DNA of 11,446 bases from Oscillospiraceae bacterium (lineage in GTDB: Bacteria > Bacillota > Clostridia > Oscillospirales > Oscillospiraceae): positions 1 through 11,446 of the forward strand of contig CAJGCI010000052.1 in assembly GCA_904501855.1 (NCBI GenBank), written 5' to 3'. The translations under genes and the position numbers were made by a program. The notes beneath the pieces were generated by a model. It was not told where the DNA came from. It saw only the letters and a list, made by a program, of their open reading frames with translations, and made no database searches. This document shows, one piece after another, positions 1 through 5,397 of this stretch (position 1 is the first letter of the stretch; every line of letters starts with the position of its first letter).

Positions 1-39
1 GACAACGACAGCAATAACAAGAATCAGTATTGCACTCAC
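1..39 (-). CDS. N-terminus of a membrane-anchored protein (partial)
   Basis: The first 13 codons of a minus-strand gene run off the left edge. They begin with GTG at 39-37 and read MSAILILVIAVVV, a continuous hydrophobic stretch right after the start, as expected for an N-terminal membrane helix or signal anchor. An AAGGAG ribosome binding site (plus positions 49-54) lies about nine bases before the GTG, which is what makes this a real gene start and not a chance reading frame. It follows the 171-residue gene on the same strand after a 39-base gap, so the two are probably co-transcribed. The family cannot be told from 13 residues; a transporter or a small membrane protein are both possible. 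Confidence 0.6.
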   Translation of the reverse strand, partial: MSAILILVIAVVV

Positions 40-78
40 GCTTTTTCACTCCTTAATTGCTTTTTTGCTGTTTGCGGG

Positions 79-594
79 CTAGTGCCGGTCCGTAAACAGT
101 TCCTTAAAAAATTTGTTCATGTCATGACCGTCCCGGTTGGTGCCGTATGCAGAAGACTGCAGATCGATCCATCCGGCTTTCAGAATCGTGAACCCGTGAA
201 GGTTCATCCGATAGCTTTTGCTGAAACGAACCTTGCGGATATGCCTGCGTACTTCTTCGCTGACCGTATCCGCAACAAAAACGGTATGGACATTGGAATA
301 ATTGTGCTCCGCATGAGGGTGGATCAGGGGGAGCGCGGTATCCAGTGCAAACTGAACACAGCGGTCGATTATTTCGCGGTCAAACCAGGGCGAGGAATAA
401 ACGAACACATATTCGTTGGTCTCGTTGGACCAGATCTTTGCCGGCTTGATCAGAAAGTATCTCTCTCCTCGGGAATGGAAGTCGGCCCGGAAAGCCAGGG
501 GAATTTCCCCGTCTGCCTCTCCCGGAAGCAGATCATAATACATTTCATAGGATCCCTTCAGGTCTTCTATGAACTGATTACGGTCAAAAGCCAT
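79..594 (-). CDS. Uncharacterised soluble protein, 171 residues
   Basis: I do not recognise a characterised family. The protein starts MAFDRNQFIEDLKG and ends in a basic, aromatic tail. It has no signal peptide and no membrane segment, so it is probably cytoplasmic. Visible points are an aromatic/acidic N-terminus (MYYDLLPGE, residues 18-26), a central block with KIWSNETNEYVFVYSSPWFD (residues 53-72), a histidine cluster HPHAEH (92-97), and a basic segment (116-129) before a conserved-looking GTNRDGHD (151-158). The start is supported by GGAGG on the minus strand (plus positions 601-605), six bases before the ATG. It is the first gene of a minus-strand operon with the membrane protein that starts at 39, and is divergent from the methyltransferase gene. 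A clostridial domain of unknown function is the likeliest description; no function is assigned. Confidence 0.8.
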   Translation of the reverse strand: MAFDRNQFIEDLKGSYEMYYDLLPGEADGEIPLAFRADFHSRGERYFLIKPAKIWSNETNEYVFVYSSPWFDREIIDRCVQFALDTALPLIHPHAEHNYSNVHTVFVADTVSEEVRRHIRKVRFSKSYRMNLHGFTILKAGWIDLQSSAYGTNRDGHDMNKFFKELFTDRH

Positions 595-882
595 AAAATC
601 CCTCCGGATTCACAATCATAAACTGTCGAAATTACACATAAAAAGTTTGCTATTTTGTGTATTTCGTTAGTAATATACACCTGTAATTGGTAAAAAGCAA
701 TACTGTTTGTCTCAATAATGTGATTTCTTTGTCAAGGGAAAACAAGCATAAAATGAACACTTTCTGCGGTTTGTCCGCGATTCGGAGACCCTTTTGTTGC
801 GGAAAAAATCATGAGGACAGAAAAACTTCAAAAAATTATATTTTTTACTGGCAAAATGAAGGAATAACGCATAATATATACT
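595..882. other. Divergent intergenic region
   Basis: This AT-rich stretch separates the minus-strand unknown gene from the plus-strand methyltransferase gene. It contains the ribosome binding site of the minus gene (601-605), a candidate minus-strand promoter (672-700), and the upstream part of the plus-strand promoter. An open frame from 687 to 890 exists but has no ribosome binding site and a composition unlike the neighbouring genes. I see no terminator, riboswitch, tRNA or repeat array here. Positions 700-840 hold nothing I can name. Confidence 0.6.
672..700 (-). promoter_or_regulatory. Candidate promoter of the minus-strand operon
   Basis: Read on the minus strand, TTGCTT (plus 695-700) is followed after 17 bases by TATATT (plus 672-677). 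The spacing is ideal; the -10 matches the consensus at five of six positions, but the -35 only at its TTG. Transcription would start near 665, giving a leader of about 70 bases. A weaker TATGAT (plus 615-620) closer to the gene is an alternative -10 without a good -35. Confidence 0.35.
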
Positions 883-891
883 TGATATAAT
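883..891 (+). promoter_or_regulatory. Extended -10 promoter of the rRNA methyltransferase gene
   Basis: TGATATAAT is a perfect extended -10 element (TG, one base, TATAAT). The -35 region about 17 bases upstream (863-868) is poor, which an extended -10 can compensate. Transcription would begin near 898. This has a consequence: the ATG at 890-892 lies inside the promoter and cannot be a normal translation start, so the coding region must begin downstream. Confidence 0.55.
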
Positions 892-934
892 GAAACGCGC
901 GCCGTACCATCGGCTATGGCAAAGTAGAGGTTCT

Positions 935-2065
935 ATGGAGTATCAATTCTGCGTTCCGTGTCTGCTGGGGCTGGAAGGTCCCATCGCATCGGAACTGAAA
1001 CATATGAAACAGGAGCAGGTCCGTTCCGAAAACGGAAGAGTCTATTTCCACGGAGATGCGGCGGCACTGGCGAGAGCCAATATCCGGCTGCGTATCGGAG
1101 AACGGGTGCTGGTAGAACTGGGGCGGTTCCGTGCCACGACATTTGATGAGCTGTTTGAGCAGACAAAGGCGCTTCCGTGGGAACAGTTTCTGTCTGCGGA
1201 TTCTGAGTTTCCGGTAAAGGGATACAGCCTCAACTCCACGCTGTTTTCCGTTTCGGACTGCCAGAAGATCATCAAGAAGGCCGTGGTGGAACACCTGAAG
1301 ACCAGATATCATCTGGAATGGTTCCCGGAAAACGGAGTGCGGTATCAGATCCAGTTTTCCATCATGAAAGATGAAGTTTCCATGTGCCTGGATACCACGG
1401 GAGACGGTCTTCATAAACGGGGATACCGGCCGGCACACAATGCGGCGCCCCTGAAGGAGACACTGGCAGCGGCAATGGTGTCACTTGCCCATTACCGCGG
1501 AAGAGAAGAGGTCTGCGATCCGTTCTGCGGCAGCGGTACCATCCCTATTGAGGCGGCTCTTACCGCTAAGAACAGAGCTCCCGGGCTGGAACGCGCCTTC
1601 CAGGCAATGCAGTGGCCGCAGTTTCCGGCAGATGTCTGGGAAGAAGAACGGGAACTGGCACGCAGCATGGAATTCCATGGAGAATACCGGATCCTGGGAA
1701 CGGATATCGATCCCAAGGCCATTGAGATCGCCAGAGAAAATGCCCGCCGTGCCGGAGTGGATGACGTGGTACAGTTTGAGGTGGCGGATGTCCGCGACTT
1801 TTCCCGGAACAGCGACAGGGGACTGATCATTACCAACCCGCCCTACGGAGAACGCCTGCTGGAGCGGAACTCGGCGGAAGAGCTCTACCGGATCTTCGGA
1901 GAACGTTACCGGGAGACGGACGGCTGGGATCTGTTCCTGCTGTCGTCCCATCCGGACTTTGAACGGTTCTTCGGACAGGCGGCGGATAAAAAGAGGAAAC
2001 TGTATAACGGCATGATTCCATGTAATTTGTATATGTACCGCCGTAATGTGAGGGACGGCGGCTGA
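935..2065 (+). CDS. ypsC: THUMP-domain class I SAM-dependent 23S rRNA methyltransferase (YpsC/RlmL family)
   Basis: This enzyme is predicted to methylate a guanine N2 in 23S rRNA using S-adenosylmethionine; RlmL of E. coli modifies G2445 and YpsC is the Firmicutes relative. Residues 1 to about 160 form the ferredoxin-like and THUMP RNA-binding part; the rest is the Rossmann-fold catalytic domain. Visible motifs are DPFCGSGT (195-202, SAM-binding motif I), TDIDP (256-260, motif II acidic loop) and NPPYG (301-305, catalytic motif IV). The C-terminal KLYNGMIPC (355-363) is typical of the family. The frame is open to an ATG at 890, but that codon overlaps the promoter and lacks a ribosome binding site. 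The ATG at 935 follows AGAGG (926-930) at a short spacing and gives 376 residues, the usual family length. A 44-base gap leads to the lipid kinase gene, so the two probably form an operon. Confidence 0.93.
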   Translation: MEYQFCVPCLLGLEGPIASELKHMKQEQVRSENGRVYFHGDAAALARANIRLRIGERVLVELGRFRATTFDELFEQTKALPWEQFLSADSEFPVKGYSLNSTLFSVSDCQKIIKKAVVEHLKTRYHLEWFPENGVRYQIQFSIMKDEVSMCLDTTGDGLHKRGYRPAHNAAPLKETLAAAMVSLAHYRGREEVCDPFCGSGTIPIEAALTAKNRAPGLERAFQAMQWPQFPADVWEEERELARSMEFHGEYRILGTDIDPKAIEIARENARRAGVDDVVQFEVADVRDFSRNSDRGLIITNPPYGERLLERNSAEELYRIFGERYRETDGWDLFLLSSHPDFERFFGQAADKKRKLYNGMIPCNLYMYRRNVRDGG

Positions 2066-2109
2066 AATAGCAAGCGAGTGAGGAAACAAAAGGAAAGGGG
2101 AACAGAGAT

Positions 2110-3033
2110 ATGAAGCATCTGTTTGTTGTTAATCCGGTGGCAGGCGGGACCAACCGTTCTACCGAGATTTATGAAAAGGTAAAAAAGGCATTCGAGGACC
2201 GGGAGGATTCCTTCGAGATCTACATTACGAATGCGCCCTTGGACGCCATCGAGGCAGTCCGGAAGTACTGTGAGACCGGGGAAGAACTGCGTATCTATGC
2301 CTGCGGCGGTGACGGAACCTTCAATGAATGCTGCTGCGGTGCGGCAGGCTTCAAAAACGCGGCGGTCACACCATATGCAAACGGAACCGGCAATGACTTT
2401 ATCAAGACCTTTGGCGAAGATAAACAGTATTTCTTCCAGCTGGAGAACCTGCTCAACGGCACGGTGATGCCCATCGATCTGATGGACGTGAACGGAAGAA
2501 AGTGTGTGGATATCGCCTCTGTGGGCATCGACGCCCGTATCGGAACGGATGTGCACAAATACAGCAAGATTCCGCTGATCGGCGGCGCCACCGGTTATAT
2601 TACCAGTCTCGTGGTCAACGTGATCAAGGGCCTCGGACAGGAAATGAAGATCGAGGCAGGCGACGTGAAAACAGAAGGAAAGTTCGCAATGGTCACCTGC
2701 TGCAACGGCAACTTCTACGGAGGCGGCTTCAATCCCATCAAGGATGCCAATCCTGCAGACGGACAGATGAATATCCTTCTGACGAAGAACATTTCCCGTT
2801 TAAAGGCAGCCAGCCTCATCGGAGCATACGGCGACGGCCGCTATTATGAGGTTCCGGATCTGATCACGCGAGTGGATGCCAACAAGATCCATGTGAAACT
2901 GGACAAGGTCAGTGTCATCAACATTGACGGCGAAGCCATCTACACCGATGATCTTACCGTGGAACTGATCCCCGGCGCCGTGAATTTCATCGTTCCGGAA
3001 GGCATGACTTATTTTGACAAAAAGCCGGAATAA
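2110..3033 (+). CDS. Diacylglycerol kinase-type lipid kinase (DgkB/YegS/BmrU family)
   Basis: This is a soluble or peripheral lipid kinase of 307 residues that likely phosphorylates diacylglycerol (or a related lipid) with ATP, returning it to phosphatidic acid for phospholipid synthesis. The N-terminal nucleotide-binding domain shows NPVAGG (8-13), the family hallmark GGDGTFNE (66-73) and ANGTGNDF (90-97). The second, beta-rich domain contains GFNPIKDANPADGQMNI (206-222). NIDGE (271-275) supplies the glutamate expected as catalytic base. Length and motif order match DgkB-type enzymes, but the exact lipid substrate cannot be read from sequence, so no symbol is assigned. Translation starts at ATG 2110 behind a purine-rich AGGAAAGGGG (2091-2100). 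It is the second gene after the rRNA methyltransferase and is followed 42 bases later by a strong terminator. Confidence 0.93.
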   Translation: MKHLFVVNPVAGGTNRSTEIYEKVKKAFEDREDSFEIYITNAPLDAIEAVRKYCETGEELRIYACGGDGTFNECCCGAAGFKNAAVTPYANGTGNDFIKTFGEDKQYFFQLENLLNGTVMPIDLMDVNGRKCVDIASVGIDARIGTDVHKYSKIPLIGGATGYITSLVVNVIKGLGQEMKIEAGDVKTEGKFAMVTCCNGNFYGGGFNPIKDANPADGQMNILLTKNISRLKAASLIGAYGDGRYYEVPDLITRVDANKIHVKLDKVSVINIDGEAIYTDDLTVELIPGAVNFIVPEGMTYFDKKPE

Positions 3034-3075
3034 CAGAATCGGAAGAAAAGGATTCCGAGGGACGGAAATGCTATA

Positions 3076-3113
3076 CAGGCGGAGAGCACTGGAGGCTCTC
3101 CGCCCTGTTTTTT
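3076..3113 (+). terminator. Intrinsic terminator after the lipid kinase gene
   Basis: CAGGCGGAGAGC (3076-3087) pairs with GCTCTCCGCCCTG (3095-3107) with a single bulged base, around a seven-base loop. Six T follow at 3108-3113. This is a strong Rho-independent terminator that separates the methyltransferase/kinase operon from groESL. There is no matching A-tract on the other side, so it works on the plus strand only. Confidence 0.92.
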
Positions 3114-3186
3114 CGGAGAATACGGGAAGAGGAAGACACTGCAGAGTGTAATGCAAAAAAATACTGCAATTTTTCCGTGAAAAGAC

Positions 3187-3217
3187 TTGAAAAATATAAA
3201 ATGTATGCTATTATAAT
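3187..3217 (+). promoter_or_regulatory. groESL promoter (SigA type)
   Basis: TTGAAA (3187-3192) is the -35. Two overlapping -10 readings exist: TATTAT (3209-3214), which carries the TG extension (TGC at 3206-3208) at a 16-base spacing, and TATAAT (3212-3217) at 19 bases. Both place the start of transcription around 3221-3224, at the edge of the CIRCE operator. An A/T-rich run upstream (3153-3176) could act as an UP element. Confidence 0.75.
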
Positions 3218-3222
3218 CACCG

Positions 3223-3249
3223 TTAGCACTCATTTTGATTGAGTGCTAA
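3223..3249 (+). promoter_or_regulatory. CIRCE operator (HrcA binding site)
   Basis: TTAGCACTC (3223-3231) and GAGTGCTAA (3241-3249) form a perfect nine-base inverted repeat with a nine-base spacer, identical to the CIRCE consensus. It lies at the expected transcription start, between the promoter and groES. In Firmicutes HrcA binds it and represses groESL until heat or folding stress titrates GroEL. No hrcA gene is in the window. No CtsR-type heptad repeat is seen nearby. Confidence 0.97.
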
Positions 3250-3294
3250 ACCAACAAATAAACAATTTGATTCAAATATCAGGAGGTAATCGAC

Positions 3295-3579
3295 ATGAAA
3301 CTTACACCGTTGGCAGACCGCGTTGTTCTGAAACAGGAAGAGGCGGAAACCAAGACTGCAGGGGGCATTTTCCTGGCAGCTTCCGCGCAGGAGAAACCGG
3401 AGATCTACCAGGTCGTTGAAGTAGGACCGGGCGGAAAAGTCGATGGCAATGAAGTGGAAATGACGGTTAAAGCCGGTCAGCAGGTTCTGGTTGGCAAGTA
3501 TACCGGCACCAAGATCACGCTGGAAGGCACGGAATACACCATCGTGAAGCAGTCTGATATTCTGGCTGTTATTGAATAA
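3295..3579 (+). CDS. groES: GroES co-chaperonin (Cpn10)
   Basis: GroES forms the heptameric lid of the GroEL chamber in the cytoplasm. The 94 residues match the family length. The N-terminus KLTPLADRVVLK, the mobile loop (about 17-34) with GGIFL (23-27), and VGKYTGTKITLEGTEYTIV (about 66-84) are characteristic. The hydrophobic tripeptide that docks on GroEL is I25-F26-L27, where IVL or IIL is commoner. Translation starts at ATG 3295, eight bases after a full AGGAGG (3281-3286). It is the first gene of the CIRCE-controlled operon, with groEL 31 bases downstream. Confidence 0.98.
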   Translation: MKLTPLADRVVLKQEEAETKTAGGIFLAASAQEKPEIYQVVEVGPGGKVDGNEVEMTVKAGQQVLVGKYTGTKITLEGTEYTIVKQSDILAVIE

Positions 3580-3610
3580 TTGCGCTACACAGAATATGGA
3601 GGTATGACAA

Positions 3611-5233
3611 ATGGCAAAACAGATTATTTATGGCGAAGAAGCACGCAAAGCGATTGAAAGAGGCGTGGACCAGCTCGCCAATACCGTTAAGATCACCATG
3701 GGCCCCAAGGGCAGAAACGTGGTTCTGGAAAAAAAGTATCTTTCCCCCCTGATCACCAATGACGGTGTTACCATCGCCAAGGAGATCGAACTGGAAGATC
3801 CGTTTGAGAACATGGGCGCACACCTGATCCAGGAAGCATCCACCAAGACAAACGATGATGCTGGCGACGGCACCACCACCGCAACTGTTCTGGCACAGGC
3901 CATTATCAAAGAAGGTCTGAAGAACCTGGCTGCAGGCGCCAACCCCATGGTTATGAAGAAGGGCATTGCCAAAGCTACCGAGACTGCAGTGGATACCATC
4001 AAGGCAAACTCCCAGCCGGTTTCCGGCACCAAGGATATCGCCCGTGTCGGTGCAATCTCCTCCGGTGATGAATTCATCGGAAATCTGATCGCAGAAGCAA
4101 TGGACAAGGTTTCCCAGAGCGGCATCATCACGGTTGACGAGTCCAATACTGCTGAGACTTACAGTGAAGTAGTGAAGGGCATGCAGTTTGACCGCGGTTA
4201 TCTGTCCCCGTACATGGTCACTGACAGTGAGAAGATGGAAGCAGTTCTGGACGATCCTCTGATCCTCATGACTGATCGCAAGATCACCAACATTCAGGAG
4301 ATCCTTCCTCTTCTGGAAGAAGTCGTCAAAGCCGGCCGCAAGCTCCTTATCATCGCAGAAGATGTGGAAGCAGAGCCTCTGGCAACGCTGGTCCTGAACA
4401 AACTGCGCGGTACCTTCAACTGTGTTGCCGTAAAGGCTCCCGGATTCGGCGATCGCCGAAAGGAGATGCTGCAGGATATCGCTACCGTAACCGGCGGCGA
4501 GGTTATTTCCGGTGATCTGGGCATGGAACTGAAAGATGCAACCATCAATCAGCTTGGTCAGGCCCGTCAGGTTGTCGTATCCAAAGAGTACACCACGGTC
4601 GTGGACGGCGCCGGCAACAAAGCCGACATCGCAGACCGTGCCGCACAGGTCAAGAAACTGCTGGAGACCAGCACTTCCGACTATGACAAGGATAAGCTGA
4701 AAGAGCGTCAGGCAAAACTGGCCGGCGGTGTTGCAGTCATCAAGGTCGGCGCAGCAACTGAGACCGAGATGAAGGAAAAGAAGCTCCGCATCGAGGATGC
4801 ACTGAACGCAACCCGTGCAGCAGTGGAAGAAGGCATCGTCGCCGGCGGAGGCACCGCCTATGTACGCGCAGCCAAGGCAGCTCTGGATCTGGCCAACACG
4901 CTGGAAGGCGATGAGAAGACCGGCGCCATGATCGTCGCCAATGCACTGAACGTTCCCGTACAGCAGATCGCAGCCAATGCAGGCGCACAGGGCGCAGTCG
5001 TCCTCAATGAAGTCAGCAACGGTGCTGTGAACTACGGATACGATGCAGCAAATGATTCCTACGGCGATATGATCGAAAACGGTATCGTTGACCCGACCAA
5101 AGTCTGCCGCAGCGCACTGGAAAACGCAGCTTCCGTAGCCGCCATGGTCCTCACCACCGAGAGCCTGGTTGCCTACATTCCGGAACCGCCCGCACCCGCG
5201 GCAGCTCCCAACCCGGAAATGGGAATGTATTAA
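3611..5233 (+). CDS. groEL: GroEL chaperonin (Cpn60)
   Basis: GroEL is the ATP-driven folding chamber that works with GroES. The 540 residues carry all nucleotide-binding signatures: TMGPKGRNV (29-37), TNDGVTIAKEI (49-59) and DDAGDGTTTATVLA (82-95), with D86 equivalent to the ATPase aspartate D87 of E. coli. The apical region contains KAPGFGDRRKEMLQDIA, and the late equatorial part has EEGIVAGGGTAY. The C-terminal tail is Ala/Pro rich and ends EMGMY, with none of the GGM repeats seen in E. coli. The start at ATG 3611 follows GGAGG (3598-3602) by eight bases. It is the second gene of the operon, controlled through CIRCE, and a terminator follows 15 bases after the stop codon. Confidence 0.99.
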   Translation: MAKQIIYGEEARKAIERGVDQLANTVKITMGPKGRNVVLEKKYLSPLITNDGVTIAKEIELEDPFENMGAHLIQEASTKTNDDAGDGTTTATVLAQAIIKEGLKNLAAGANPMVMKKGIAKATETAVDTIKANSQPVSGTKDIARVGAISSGDEFIGNLIAEAMDKVSQSGIITVDESNTAETYSEVVKGMQFDRGYLSPYMVTDSEKMEAVLDDPLILMTDRKITNIQEILPLLEEVVKAGRKLLIIAEDVEAEPLATLVLNKLRGTFNCVAVKAPGFGDRRKEMLQDIATVTGGEVISGDLGMELKDATINQLGQARQVVVSKEYTTVVDGAGNKADIADRAAQVKKLLETSTSDYDKDKLKERQAKLAGGVAVIKVGAATETEMKEKKLRIEDALNATRAAVEEGIVAGGGTAYVRAAKAALDLANTLEGDEKTGAMIVANALNVPVQQIAANAGAQGAVVLNEVSNGAVNYGYDAANDSYGDMIENGIVDPTKVCRSALENAASVAAMVLTTESLVAYIPEPPAPAAAPNPEMGMY

Positions 5234-5248
5234 TCCAAAAATGATTTG

Positions 5249-5280
5249 ATGCCCTCGGGATCTTTCCCGGGGGCATTTTT
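5249..5280 (+). terminator. Intrinsic terminator of groESL
   Basis: ATGCCCTCGGGA (5249-5260) pairs with TCCCGGGGGCAT (5265-5276) over 12 positions, including one G-T pair, around the loop TCTT. The run of T at 5276-5280 follows directly. This closes the groESL transcript before the gdpP promoter. Confidence 0.92.
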
Positions 5281-5315
5281 ACCCGAAGAACATGTGATTT
5301 GGGCGTTGCATTATA

Positions 5316-5344
5316 TTGTATTAGGGAAATCAATTTGATATAAT
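5316..5344 (+). promoter_or_regulatory. Promoter of the gdpP-ftsH gene run
   Basis: TGATATAAT (5336-5344) is a perfect extended -10. A weak -35, TTGTAT (5316-5321), sits 17 bases before the hexamer. Transcription would start near 5351, giving a leader of about 47 bases before the gdpP ATG. This is the only convincing promoter I see ahead of the six-gene run. Confidence 0.7.
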
Positions 5345-5354
5345 ATTGTTTCCC
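5324..5354. repeat. Inverted repeat centred on the gdpP -10 (candidate operator)
   Basis: GGGAAATCAAT (5324-5334) and ATTGTTTCCC (5345-5354) are reverse complements apart from one extra T (5330). The ten bases between them, 5335-5344, are exactly the extended -10 element. The position suits a repressor site that occludes RNA polymerase. No known regulator motif is recognised, and AT-rich promoter DNA can form weak repeats by chance, so the operator role is inference. Confidence 0.45.
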
Positions 5355-5369
5355 GAATGCAATATTCGG
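5353..5369. repeat. Short inverted repeat at the 5' end of the gdpP transcript
   Basis: CCGAAT (5353-5358) and ATTCGG (5364-5369) are perfect reverse complements separated by GCAAT. The element begins at about +3 of the predicted transcript, so it could be an operator half or a small 5' hairpin. It overlaps the right arm of the larger repeat by two bases (5353-5354). Confidence 0.4.
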
Positions 5370-5397
5370 AATTACAACGAAATGGAGGTGCGGGTCT

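Noticed and set aside
82..621. Plus-strand 179-codon open frame opposite the 171-residue unknown protein
   Set aside because: The minus-strand frame has a GGAGG binding site at the right distance and a balanced protein composition. The plus-strand frame has no binding site at its start.
687..890. Plus-strand open frame of 67 codons in the intergenic region
   Set aside because: It starts with a TTG that has no ribosome binding site, has low-complexity composition typical of AT-rich noncoding DNA, and runs into the promoter of the methyltransferase gene.
3136..3149. Small hairpin ACACT-GCAG-AGTGT upstream of the groESL promoter
   Set aside because: The five-base stem is followed by A-rich and not T-rich sequence and lies behind a strong terminator; it is probably chance.
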